A DNA stretch of 16,163 nt from Wenzhouxiangella sp. (GCA_007121485.1 SKKM01000012.1:1-16163); one strand, 5' to 3'. Counted from the stretch's first letter, positions 6,710 to 15,002 are shown. Program-made: numbers and translations. Notes: generated by a model from the letters alone, not told the origin.

Positions 6710-7591
6710 TCAGCCGGCGCCGGCCAGCAGGGCCGACGGCGCTTCCCCTTCACAGCTCAGGCGCCGAAAGTCATCGCGCAGCGAGGTCAGTCGAGCCACC
6801 ATCCGGTTGATGTGCCGGGAGTCGGAGAGTTGAATCACGTCTTCCAGTGCCGCCAGGGTCAATGCCCGGTTGGATTCCATGGCGGCCTGGTATTCCGCTG
6901 ACCAGGCCGATTCCGGCCGCATCAGCGCGGCGATTTCTTCAGCCAGGAAATCCGGGTCGTCGCGACGTTCCAGGGCCGCTGCCAGTCGTCCCTGCCAATA
7001 GCGGCGCTGGGCCAGGTGATAGGGTTCGGTCGCCGTGACGGATTCGGCCCAGAGGCTCAGACGCTCTGTTTGCGCAGCGTTGGTCCGACCCATCAGGCGG
7101 CGCAGCGAGCGCTCCATCGAGGCCAGCCGGTCCTCGGCCAGATCCTCGCTTGTTTTTTCCTCGACCCGGACACGCACCTCCTCCGTGCGTTCATCGAAGG
7201 CCGCCAGCACCTGCTGCACCTGGCCGTCGTCCAGCGAGGCGGCCAGTTCGGTCAGCATGGCCAGGCTGCGTTCGGTCAGGGTGCGTCCGAACACCGCGAT
7301 GGCCGCGCCGTATTCGGCCAGGCGTTCGGCATCGAGGCGGCCCGCGAGCAGATCCACGCGCATTTGCTCGAGCAGGCCGTGGTAGCTGGCCAGCTGGGTG
7401 GCGCAGTGCCAGCTCAGCTCCTCGTCCAGCCACGCGCGCAGCATGGCTTCCTGCTCGCGGTCCAGGCTGACCTGCTGGTTGACCCAGCGCACGGTCAGCC
7501 AATCCAGGTTGTTGTAGGCCGTGCGCACGCCGCAGCCGCTCAGGCTGATCCCGAGCAGCAACAGCAGGAAAGAGCGGGCGACGATTCGCAT
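6710..7591 (-). CDS. DUF6279 family lipoprotein
   Basis: A probable lipoprotein of 293 residues. A hydrophobic signal peptide ends in the lipobox LSGC, with the lipidated cysteine at residue 20. The mature part begins with YNNLDWLTVRWVNQQVSLDR, the hallmark of the DUF6279 family (YNNLDW followed by a helical region). The rest is almost wholly helical and charged, about 270 residues, with no catalytic motif I can name. The function is unknown. A GTG start two codons upstream (7597) is possible; I prefer the ATG at 7591, although neither has a strong ribosome site. It lies about 45 bases downstream of the next lipoprotein gene on the same strand, so the two may be co-transcribed. A 12-base palindrome (6713-6724) covers its last codons. 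Confidence 0.85.
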   Translation of the reverse strand: MRIVARSFLLLLLGISLSGCGVRTAYNNLDWLTVRWVNQQVSLDREQEAMLRAWLDEELSWHCATQLASYHGLLEQMRVDLLAGRLDAERLAEYGAAIAVFGRTLTERSLAMLTELAASLDDGQVQQVLAAFDERTEEVRVRVEEKTSEDLAEDRLASMERSLRRLMGRTNAAQTERLSLWAESVTATEPYHLAQRRYWQGRLAAALERRDDPDFLAEEIAALMRPESAWSAEYQAAMESNRALTLAALEDVIQLSDSRHINRMVARLTSLRDDFRRLSCEGEAPSALLAGAG

Positions 7592-7637
7592 GGACACAGA
7601 CTGCGCCCGGCCCAGTCAAGAAGGTGTCATCGGCCGA

Positions 7638-8081
7638 CTAGCGGGTTTCCTCCCGACGGGCTTCCAGCGGTGGCTGGCGTCGATCTTCAGGGCATAGAAA
7701 CGGGCGACCGTGGCTGCCGCCGTGGTAGTGATACTCGGCATCGCCGACCGCCAGCACCACGCGGTAGCCCGGCACCAGGGCCTGGGTGTAGGCGAACCCG
7801 GGCTGCGGACAGCCGAGCGCACCGTCCGACCAGGTCACGGGCTCGACCGCGCGGACCTCGATGTCGGCAGCCAGCACCCGCAGGCGCCGGCTCAGATCGC
7901 GCCGGGCGTCGTCGCGCATGGCCTCGGCCGAATCGATTTCCGCGTTTTCCGGGCCCAGGTCGGCGTCCTGGCTTGCCGGCGTTTCCGGGGCCTTCGGGCT
8001 GTGGCTGCAGGCCGCCAGCAGCAGGCTGAGCAGTGCCGAAAGGATCAGCCCGTGCCAGGTGCATGGATAGGGTCTCTGCAT
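7638..8081 (-). CDS. small lipoprotein with a GCPQPG-type conserved domain, function unknown
   Basis: The 147-residue product has a type II signal peptide with lipobox LAAC (cysteine 25), then a Pro/Ala/Asp-rich linker (26-55). A compact C-terminal domain follows, with the text VTWSDGALGCPQPGFAYTQ (82-100) and PGYRVVLAVGDAEYHYHGG (104-122). I recognise this pattern (W-x-D-x-x-LGCPQPG...YTQ...PGY...Y-x-YH) as a recurrent uncharacterised domain in bacterial exported proteins, but I know of no function. C91 and C130 could form a disulfide in the periplasm. The start ATG has GGGAG about 12 bases upstream. It is probably the first gene of a pair with the downstream DUF6279 lipoprotein and is divergent from the tag remnant. 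Confidence 0.8.
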   Translation of the reverse strand: MQRPYPCTWHGLILSALLSLLLAACSHSPKAPETPASQDADLGPENAEIDSAEAMRDDARRDLSRRLRVLAADIEVRAVEPVTWSDGALGCPQPGFAYTQALVPGYRVVLAVGDAEYHYHGGSHGRPFLCPEDRRQPPLEARREETR

Positions 8082-8189
8082 CTTGGAGTCTCGCTCCCGT
8101 CGCTTGATCGGCTAGTCTGAACGATTATGACAGTCCGTGCGCGTGGAGCAGCCTTGAGCAAGTCGATCCCGACCGCTTCTACCAACGAG

Positions 8190-8339
8190 ATGGCCCGCTG
8201 TGGCTGGTGCGGCAGCGACCCGATCTACATCGCCTATGCCTTCATGCAGGCGGTCGGCGTGGTCAACGACCACCTGGTCTCGTGCCCGCGTCACGCCGCC
8301 TGTGCGAGCATGAGGCCCGATTTGAATCGACCAATTTGA
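8190..8339 (+). pseudogene. tag: internally deleted remnant of DNA-3-methyladenine glycosylase I
   Basis: The 49-codon frame begins MARCGWCGSDPIYIAY, the N-terminus of Tag (normally followed by HD-x-EWGVP). It then jumps directly to AFMQAVGVVNDHLVSCPRH, the C-terminal text of Tag. By comparison with the E. coli enzyme from memory (about 187 residues), roughly 147 codons are missing between Tyr16 and Ala17, around base 8237. The join is in frame. Three of the four zinc ligands of the parent survive (C4, H28, C32). The histidine of YHD-x-EW and the whole catalytic middle are lost, so glycosylase activity is not expected. The frame is open to an ATG at 8127, but 8190 matches the family start. 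There is no good ribosome site. It could be a decayed gene, an assembly deletion, or a retained mini-protein. Confidence 0.8.
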
Positions 8340-8348
8340 ATTGACCAA
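8321..8348 (+). repeat. two tandem 14-base repeats
   Basis: TTTGAATCGACCAA (8321-8334) is followed at once by TTTGAATTGACCAA (8335-8348), with one mismatch. The pair spans the stop codon of the tag remnant (8337-8339) and is clearly more AT-rich than its surroundings. It could be a simple duplication. Confidence 0.8.
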
Positions 8349-8393
8349 TCAGAACGGACCGGCCTGAGTTGCCGGCAAGGAGAGCTAGAAGCC

Positions 8394-9071
8394 ATGGTCG
8401 TAGTGCATCACCTGGAAGACTCGCGCTCGCAGCGCATTCTCTGGCTGCTGGAAGAGCTGGGCGTGGACTACCGCATCAAGCGCTACGAGCGCGACGAGAA
8501 GACCTCGCTGGCGCCCGAGGCGCTGCGCAAGGTCCACCCGCTGGGCAAATCGCCGGTCATCACCGACCAGGGCGAAACCTACGCCGAGTCCGGCGTGATC
8601 GTGGAATACCTGGCCCGCAGCTACGGTGATGCGCAGTGGGCGCCGCCGCTCGATGACGACCGTTACTGGCAGTTTGCCTACTGGATGCACTATGCGGAAG
8701 GCTCGCTGATGCCGCCGCTGCTGCTCAGGCTGGTCTTCGACCGCCTGCGCAAGGGGCCGGCGCCCTTTTTCATTCGCCCGATCCTGCGCAAGATCGCCGA
8801 CGAGGTCGACAACCGCTTCATCAACGCGCAGATCGCGACCCACTTCGGCTACGTCGACCGCCACCTGGCCGAGCACGAGTGGTTTGCCGGCGACGACATC
8901 TCGGCTGCCGACATCCAGATGAGCTTCCCGCTGGAGGCCGCGCTGTCCCAGGGGATCATCAGCGAAGCCTACCCGGCAGTGATCGCCTACGTGGAGCGTT
9001 GCCAGGCGCGTGATGCCTACCGCGAGGCCCTGCGTCGCGGCGGCGACTACGCCTACGGGCCGAAAGCCTGA
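8394..9071 (+). CDS. glutathione S-transferase, Gtt1-like
   Basis: A 225-residue cytosolic glutathione S-transferase. The N-terminal thioredoxin-like domain (about 1-80) reads VHHLEDSRSQRILWLLEELG, with S10 and S12 as candidate glutathione-activating residues. The cis-proline motif is GKSPVI (P54), and the ESG motif at 65-67 binds the gamma-glutamyl group. The helical C-terminal domain (about 88-215) includes FAGDDISAADIQMSFPLEAA, the usual N-capping region. The start of the protein resembles yeast Gtt1 closely (VH-x-L-x-x-SR...R-x-LWLL). The substrate is unknown; detoxification or peroxide metabolism is the family norm. AAGGAG (8377-8382) lies 11 bases before the ATG. It converges on tamB with nine bases between them. 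Confidence 0.94.
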   Translation: MVVVHHLEDSRSQRILWLLEELGVDYRIKRYERDEKTSLAPEALRKVHPLGKSPVITDQGETYAESGVIVEYLARSYGDAQWAPPLDDDRYWQFAYWMHYAEGSLMPPLLLRLVFDRLRKGPAPFFIRPILRKIADEVDNRFINAQIATHFGYVDRHLAEHEWFAGDDISAADIQMSFPLEAALSQGIISEAYPAVIAYVERCQARDAYREALRRGGDYAYGPKA

Positions 9072-9080
9072 TCCACTCGC

Positions 9081-12000
9081 TCAGCGGTCGACGGCAAAGC
9101 TCAGGTCAACACCGGTATCGCGCTCGCCCGAGACCACGCGCACGCCCCAGCGCTGGGACAGCTCGAAGCGACCCGAAAGCACGTTGCCGGCCTCGAACAG
9201 ACCGATGCCGTAGCTGACGAACAGGCGCGGCAGCAGGTAAAAGCCGACATTGATCGCCGCCTGGCCATCGGCATGGTCGAAGTTGGCGCCGGTGACCACG
9301 TAGGCCAGCGCCTTTTCCTCGCTGGTCGGCGGCTCGGTGAACAGGGTGATGCGCGGGTCGCGGGCGTTGCCGCGGATGCGCACGCCGGCGGCTTCGACCT
9401 GCGGGTCGCCGAAAATCTCGCGCACGGCGTCGATGTTCAGGCTGGGGTTGTCGATGGCGTGACCGGTGAACACCACCTCGCCGTCCTGGATCTGCAGGTT
9501 CTGGCCGTAGGCGCGGTAGGAGCCTTCGGGAATCCGGATCACGCCGCGCGCTCGCGGTTCGATGCTCTCGCGATCCCACAGCATTTCCAGCCCGCCGGCC
9601 AGCCGCGCCTGCATGCCGAGCGCGCTGGTGCGGGCATCGTCGCCCAGGTGCACGGCCAGGCGCCCCTGCAGCTGCCCGGCCAGCTCGGACGCGGCGTCTT
9701 CCGGTTCGACTTCGCCACGTACCCGCACGTCGGGCGAGGGGGTGACCCGCTGCTCCGTGCCGGGCGGCAGGCCCGCGCGCAGCTGGTCGATGTGGATGTC
9801 GCCGTCCAGGGTGATCAGGCCGTCGCCCGAGCGCAGGAGATGGACCTGCGGGCTGGCGCTGATGCGCAGCCAGCTGACGTCGCTGAAGAGGAACTCCTCG
9901 CCGTTGACCCGCGTTTCCAGCTGCCACTGGTTGTCGACCAGTTCCATTTCCCCGCTCAGGGACAGCGTGCCGTCGCCGCCGCGCATGCGCCCTTCCAGGC
10001 TGGCCCGCTCCTCGGTGCCGTCCAGGGCCAGCTCGATGTCCTCGATGCGCAGGCCGAGCGGGGCATGCACGATCAGGCCGTCGTCAAGACGCAGTTGTCC
10101 ATTCAGGCTGGGACCCAGCAGGGCGCCGCGCACGTCCATCTCTCCGCTCAGGCGTCCACCCAGCTGGTCGAGTTCGGCGACCAGGCGGTTGAAAACGCCG
10201 ACATCGGGCAGGTTCAGGCGGGCGCGGGCATCCACCGTGGCCGAAGACAGGTCGTTCAGGTCGACCAGCTGGGCCTGGCCGGTCAGCTGGCTGTCGCCTT
10301 CCAGCAGGGCTTCCAGGACCACCCGCAGGTGATCGGTCTCCGGAACCAGATCGATTCGGATCGACTCGATATCGAGCAGGCTGTCTTCCTCGCCCAGCGG
10401 TTTCAGTGCCCCGCTGTCCAGGGCCAGGAAACCGGCGATCCGCTGCAGCCCGTCGGCCTGGCTCCAGCTGGCTTCCAGTTCGCCCGACAGCGGCGTGGTC
10501 AGGTTGAAGATCGGATCCAGCGGCACCAGCAGCAGGTCCATGGGCACCTGCTCGATCCCGATTTCGGCCCGCCCGGTCTCGGCCACCTCGAGCTGGCGCA
10601 GGCACAGGCGGCCAGTACGCTCCGAGGCCTCGACCAGGCAGCCACGGCTGGCCGTGATCCGCTCGGCCGACAGTTCCAGTTCCAGCGGCTGGTTCAGTTC
10701 CCAATCCCCTGCCGGAGTGTTGCCGATGAACAGGTGATCGATGGCCCCGGCCCAGGCCGATACGCCGGCCAGCACGCACTGGTCGAGCGCGCCGCCGGCC
10801 TTCAGGTCCACGGTGCCGCGCTGTCCGTTGATGTTCAGTTGGGCGGTGTGAGCCAGGCAGTCGCCGTCTATTGTCAGTTCCAGCTCATCGACCCGCTCCC
10901 AGGGGTTGAGATCGAGGTCCTGCAGGTTGAGCCGCAACAGGCCGCCGAACTGTTCGTCCTGCCAGTCCAGTTCGGCCCGGAGCGTGCCCTGCTCGAGACT
11001 GATCTCGGCCCAGCCGGCCGTGTCGAGGTCGGCGTCGAGGTGCAGCCGGCGCTGGGCCAGGTCGACCTGGCCGGTGGCGTCCAGGCGACCGCCCGAACGC
11101 GGCTCGATCTGGTTCAGGGCGTCAGCCTCGATGTGCAAGTCCCAGACGTTGCCGTCGGCGCTGCTGAGCCGTACCCGGTTGTCGCCGAAAGCGAGGTTGA
11201 GCTCGCCGCCACGGCTGGCCTCGGTGCTCGCCTCCAGGCGGCCCTGGCCGCTGACCGCCTGATCCCGCAGGCGGCCGTCGAGCTGGCGCAGGTCGATGAT
11301 GATGTCATCGAGCGAGCGTGCCGCCACGCCCAGATCCACATCCAGCCGCCCCGGCAGGGCGTCGACGAATTGACCGGTATCGAAGCCGACGAGCCTCAGT
11401 TCCAGATCGCCGGAGGGCTCCGGCGCCCAGGCGACCGCGCCGCTGGCGCTCAGGGTTCCGGCGGTGCCGGCGTCGACGTGGACGCGGCGGACATCGGCAG
11501 CCGACTCGCTGCCGCTGGCGGCGGCCTCCACCCGCGCTTCCGGCTGGCCCATCAGGCGCAGGACGGCGTCCAGCTCGGCCTGCCAGTCGCTCAGCTGTCC
11601 GCTCAGGTTGAGCGAGCCGGACGCGCTGTACAGTAGCGGTTCGCTGTCGTCCAGGATCGGCGGCCAGTTCAGCTCGACCCAATTCAGCGCCAGTTCCACC
11701 TCGTCGTTTTCGGCCACCCAGCGCCCGTGCCCGCGCAGTTCGAGCGGGGAGGGCGGGGCGGTGACCGAAAGCTGTTCGATGATCACGCGCTCCGGCGTGG
11801 CGTCCAGCTCGAAGCGGCCGTCCAGGCGCGCCTGCTCCGGCCAGTCCGGGTAAAGCAGGGTCAGATCCAAAGCGCTCAGCTGGATGCTCGCCTGCGCCGC
11901 CAGGCCATCGCTGAGCCCGGCGCGGCCGGTCAGATCGATGCGGCCGTCCAGTGTCTCGACCCGGCCGCTGCGGACTTCGACCGTCTCCAGGTCGCCTCCA

Positions 12001-12917
12001 AGCTCAAAACGCCAGCGGTTGCTCGGGATGTCCGGCCCGGTCGCCGCGCCCGCCAGGTCGACTTGCCAGGCCTCGAGCCGCCCTTCGCCCCGCATCTCCA
12101 GATCCTCGATCGCCAGCTCCAGCCCTGGCCAGTCGCCCAGCCGACCGGACAGGTCAAGCTGGAAGGCCGGGTCGTTCAGCGCCTCGTCGACGCCGACCCG
12201 GCCCCTGAGCGCGGCCGGGCCGCGGGTTTCCAGCTCGATCCGCAGCGCGTCCAGATCGCCGCTGACCTGGGCCTCCACGACTTGCGCCAGGTCCGGCTCC
12301 AGCTGGTAGCGGGCGGCCAGCTCGACTTCACCGGCAAAGGGAGCGCTCAAGCCCCAGCGCCCGCTCAGGCTCGCCTGTACATCGGGCATCTCGACCTGCA
12401 GGCCGGCCAGGTCCAGAACGTCGAAATAGCGGGCCTCCATATGAATGCGGTCAATCCGAATGGGCTCGGATGCGGCATCGGCGGGCTGCAGGGTCAGCGT
12501 CTGCACCAGCAGTTCGTGGACGCGAATTTCGACCGGGCTGGCCAGGTCCGGCAGCTCCAGCGGCTCGGGCTCGGGAGGCGCTTCGGCGGCTTCCGGCAGC
12601 CCGACGGAGACATCGAACACGCGCAGCCAGTGGACGTCGACTCTCGGCGACGGCGGCAGGTGGATGCGCACCGCCAGCTCGGTCCGCTCGATCGCCACGC
12701 TGGTTTCGGCCACCTCCACGTTCAACTGGTGGACGGTGAGACCGCCGCGCAGATTGCCCTCGATGCGTTCCCAGCTCAGCTCGGGCAGGACGCCGGCGGC
12801 GCGGTTGAGGGCCCACTCGGCGCCCGAGCGCGTGCCGGTCAGCCACCACCAGCCGGTGGCGAGCAGGCCGATCAGCAGCACCAGCACCAGCGTGACGATG
12901 ATCAGGAGCTTTTTCAC
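9081..12917 (-). CDS. tamB: translocation and assembly module inner-membrane protein TamB
   Basis: TamB is an AsmA-like protein anchored in the inner membrane. Its long beta-taco groove spans the periplasm to TamA and is implicated in outer-membrane protein assembly and phospholipid transport. This copy has about 1278 residues, normal size. It has an N-terminal anchor (about 3-28, ending GWWWLTG), a very long periplasmic body of repeating beta-strands and a C-terminal DUF490 domain. That domain's text includes GNARDPRITLFTEPP, SEEKALAYVVTGA and LFVSYGIGLFEAGNVL. The start is placed at GTG 12917, which overlaps the tamA stop (GTGA) and gives the VKKLLIIVTLVLVLL anchor. The upstream ATG at 12953 lies inside tamA. 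Only four cysteines are present, at 687, 714, 760 and 772. Confidence 0.95.
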   Translation of the reverse strand: MKKLLIIVTLVLVLLIGLLATGWWWLTGTRSGAEWALNRAAGVLPELSWERIEGNLRGGLTVHQLNVEVAETSVAIERTELAVRIHLPPSPRVDVHWLRVFDVSVGLPEAAEAPPEPEPLELPDLASPVEIRVHELLVQTLTLQPADAASEPIRIDRIHMEARYFDVLDLAGLQVEMPDVQASLSGRWGLSAPFAGEVELAARYQLEPDLAQVVEAQVSGDLDALRIELETRGPAALRGRVGVDEALNDPAFQLDLSGRLGDWPGLELAIEDLEMRGEGRLEAWQVDLAGAATGPDIPSNRWRFELGGDLETVEVRSGRVETLDGRIDLTGRAGLSDGLAAQASIQLSALDLTLLYPDWPEQARLDGRFELDATPERVIIEQLSVTAPPSPLELRGHGRWVAENDEVELALNWVELNWPPILDDSEPLLYSASGSLNLSGQLSDWQAELDAVLRLMGQPEARVEAAASGSESAADVRRVHVDAGTAGTLSASGAVAWAPEPSGDLELRLVGFDTGQFVDALPGRLDVDLGVAARSLDDIIIDLRQLDGRLRDQAVSGQGRLEASTEASRGGELNLAFGDNRVRLSSADGNVWDLHIEADALNQIEPRSGGRLDATGQVDLAQRRLHLDADLDTAGWAEISLEQGTLRAELDWQDEQFGGLLRLNLQDLDLNPWERVDELELTIDGDCLAHTAQLNINGQRGTVDLKAGGALDQCVLAGVSAWAGAIDHLFIGNTPAGDWELNQPLELELSAERITASRGCLVEASERTGRLCLRQLEVAETGRAEIGIEQVPMDLLLVPLDPIFNLTTPLSGELEASWSQADGLQRIAGFLALDSGALKPLGEEDSLLDIESIRIDLVPETDHLRVVLEALLEGDSQLTGQAQLVDLNDLSSATVDARARLNLPDVGVFNRLVAELDQLGGRLSGEMDVRGALLGPSLNGQLRLDDGLIVHAPLGLRIEDIELALDGTEERASLEGRMRGGDGTLSLSGEMELVDNQWQLETRVNGEEFLFSDVSWLRISASPQVHLLRSGDGLITLDGDIHIDQLRAGLPPGTEQRVTPSPDVRVRGEVEPEDAASELAGQLQGRLAVHLGDDARTSALGMQARLAGGLEMLWDRESIEPRARGVIRIPEGSYRAYGQNLQIQDGEVVFTGHAIDNPSLNIDAVREIFGDPQVEAAGVRIRGNARDPRITLFTEPPTSEEKALAYVVTGANFDHADGQAAINVGFYLLPRLFVSYGIGLFEAGNVLSGRFELSQRWGVRVVSGERDTGVDLSFAVDR

Positions 12918-14842
12918 AGCAGTCGGGTTCCGATGGTGAAGTGCAGACGCCACGGCGTGTCGACGTCGTCCAGTGCCTGGGCGATGTCGACCTGGATCGG
13001 GCCGATCAGGGTGTACCAGCGAAAGCCCACGCCGACGCCGCGTTTGAGCTTGCGTTCATTCCAGTCGTTGAAGGCGTTGCCGATATCGAAGAAGCCTGCC
13101 AGCGACCAGTTCTCGCCCACCCGGTATTCGTATTCGACCGAGGCGGTGAGGATGTGGTTCGCCCCGTTGCGATTGGTGCTCAGAGTCTCGAATCCGTAGC
13201 CGCGCACCGTGCGGTCGCCGCCGGTCTTGAAGCGGTAGCGTTCGGGCAGCTCGGTGATCGACAGTTCCAGGAAACGGTCGTCCAGGCTCAGGTCCAGCTT
13301 GGCGACGTCGGCTTCCGTGTAGCCGATCTCGCCGCTGATCATGAACTTGTGGCGATTGCCGACGATGCGGTGCATGCGCCCGCGCAGGTAGGCCTGGGCG
13401 AAGCTGACGTCCGAGGCCAGCGACTCGTGTGCCGCCAGCAGGCGTGCCTCGACGATGTGGCCCTGGGTGAAAAAGCCGGTGCCTGCGATATTGGGCAAGC
13501 GCCATTCGGCGCCCAGGGACACGGTGTTGGTCTCGGTCTGCAGGAACGGTGCGAGTTCCGGGTTGGCGACGAGCAGGGCCTCGTTTTCCTCGCTGAAGCG
13601 CGCCTCGCGGAAGGCGTCGAAGGATTCGTTGAGCACCGCGACGAACAGCCGCTCCTCCAGGGACTGGAAACGGTCGCGCCAGAACAGGCGCTCCTCCAGC
13701 CGACCGAAGCGCAGCTCGACCTGCTCGCGCCGTCCGCTGTAGGAGTCGAACACCGCTTCGCGCTTGCTTTCGTCGTTGAAACGGAAATTGTCCTGCTGCC
13801 GGCGCAGCACGGCGCCGGCGGTCAGGAAATCGCCGGGGTCGCTGCCGCGCGGATGCAGGTACTCGCTGCGCAGCACGTACTCGCTGTCGCTTTGCTGCAC
13901 GCCGAAGCCGGAATCGAGCCGATTGCCGCGGCTGGACAGATAGTGGCGAATCCAGTTGAGCTGCAGGCGGGCACCGGTGTCGGTGCCGAACCCGACCGTG
14001 GCCCGGTAGGAGTTGGGCGGACGCGGATTGAGTCGGTAGTGCAGGTCGACCGTGCCGCTGTCGCGGTCCCGCTCCTCCTCGACGACGATGCGGTCGAACA
14101 GACCGGACCGGGCCAGCACCTCGCGCTGTTCGTCGACCCGTTGCAGGTTGTAGGGCTCGCCGGGTTCGATCACGCTGAGCCGGCGCAGCAGGCTGTCGCT
14201 GAAAGGCAGGGGCTCGCTGCTAAAGTCGCCGAAGCGATAGCGCTGTCCGGTATCGAAGTGCAAGACGATATCGGCTTCGTTGCGATCGGGGTCGATGATC
14301 ACGCGGCGCTGGCGAAATCTGTGCTCGAAGTAGCCGCGCGTGTTGGCCAGGTCCACCAGCCCGCGCCACGCGGCCTCCCAGGTCGCGTGGTTCAGCACGC
14401 TGCCGACCGGCAGCGGCCAGTCGGCTTTCCATTCGTGCAGGTCGCGGTCGTCCGCGCCGTCCCCGAGCAGCTGCAGATCCAGTTCGGCCACGGTCACCGG
14501 CGTTCCCGGCTCGATCCGGATCACCGCGCGCCAGGGCTGGCCGTCACCCTCCGGCTCGATCAGTCGAACGTCGATCCGCGGCCGATAGTGACCGAACGGC
14601 CGCAGCGCGTCGCGTGTTTCCTCCCGGGCATCATTGGCCATCTGGCGCAGGCGCCAGGTGGACACCGTCTCCAGGGTTTCGGCCCGGACCAGCGACAGGT
14701 GGGCGCGCACGTTGGCCAGCTTGGCGCCGTCGACGCCGGAGATCTCGGTCACGACCGGCGCTGCCAGGCTCGCTTGCGCAAGCAGCGTCAACAGCAGCGC
14801 GAGGACGCCGTTGCGCAGGGATGTGCCGTGCCAACCGTTCAT
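12914..14842 (-). CDS. tamA: translocation and assembly module outer-membrane protein TamA
   Basis: TamA is the Omp85-family outer-membrane partner of TamB. The product is about 642 residues: a signal peptide (1 to about 27, ending QASLA-APVV), POTRA-like domains to about 250, then a 16-strand beta barrel. The barrel carries the Omp85 loop-6 motif VRGYG near residue 545 (KTGGDRTVRGYGFETLS), and it ends with GVGVGFRWYTLIGPIQVDIA and the last strand HFTIGTRLL. The ATG at 14842 is preferred over 14851 and 14881 because it begins a clean signal peptide and has AGGA eight bases upstream. The alternatives add a hydrophilic, Asp-rich leader. It is the first gene of the tamAB operon and is coupled to tamB by a 4-base overlap. 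Confidence 0.95.
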   Translation of the reverse strand: MNGWHGTSLRNGVLALLLTLLAQASLAAPVVTEISGVDGAKLANVRAHLSLVRAETLETVSTWRLRQMANDAREETRDALRPFGHYRPRIDVRLIEPEGDGQPWRAVIRIEPGTPVTVAELDLQLLGDGADDRDLHEWKADWPLPVGSVLNHATWEAAWRGLVDLANTRGYFEHRFRQRRVIIDPDRNEADIVLHFDTGQRYRFGDFSSEPLPFSDSLLRRLSVIEPGEPYNLQRVDEQREVLARSGLFDRIVVEEERDRDSGTVDLHYRLNPRPPNSYRATVGFGTDTGARLQLNWIRHYLSSRGNRLDSGFGVQQSDSEYVLRSEYLHPRGSDPGDFLTAGAVLRRQQDNFRFNDESKREAVFDSYSGRREQVELRFGRLEERLFWRDRFQSLEERLFVAVLNESFDAFREARFSEENEALLVANPELAPFLQTETNTVSLGAEWRLPNIAGTGFFTQGHIVEARLLAAHESLASDVSFAQAYLRGRMHRIVGNRHKFMISGEIGYTEADVAKLDLSLDDRFLELSITELPERYRFKTGGDRTVRGYGFETLSTNRNGANHILTASVEYEYRVGENWSLAGFFDIGNAFNDWNERKLKRGVGVGFRWYTLIGPIQVDIAQALDDVDTPWRLHFTIGTRLL

Positions 14843-15002
14843 GGGCTCCATCCTACCGTCACCGGCGTCTGCAGTCTGCATCGATTCTCGTCTTGGCGCG
14901 CTCCTGGCCCGTTTGGCCGGTCAGACAGCACGACGAACGAGCGCCGTCGGCGCGAATCCGGCTACCTCTGCCGTCTGCGAGCGCCAGTGCCCGGGAAGTA
15001 AC
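14843..15002 (-). other. intergenic region between comM and tamA
   Basis: These 160 bases hold no convincing gene. They should contain the tamA promoter, but I cannot point to clear -35/-10 boxes. A short inverted repeat, GCGCCGTCGGCGC (14941-14953), has no T tract on either side and is not called a terminator. Confidence 0.4.

Noticed and set aside
8127..8189. Upstream ATG extension of the tag remnant (21 extra codons)
   Set aside because: The extra residues do not match the Tag family, whose N-terminus begins at the second ATG (8190). The longer form cannot be excluded but is less likely.
9273..11636. 787-codon open frame on the plus strand inside tamB
   Set aside because: It is antisense to tamB, lacks any recognisable domain and is rich in Gln, Ala and Gly, a typical GC-driven shadow frame.
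14941..14953. Inverted repeat GCGCCGTCGGCGC between tamA and comM as a terminator
   Set aside because: There is no T tract on either strand and the stem is short, so it is likely chance in GC-rich DNA.
12941..15001. 686-codon open frame on the plus strand across tamA
   Set aside because: It is antisense to a complete TamA with signal peptide and VRGYG motif. Its composition is that of a shadow frame.
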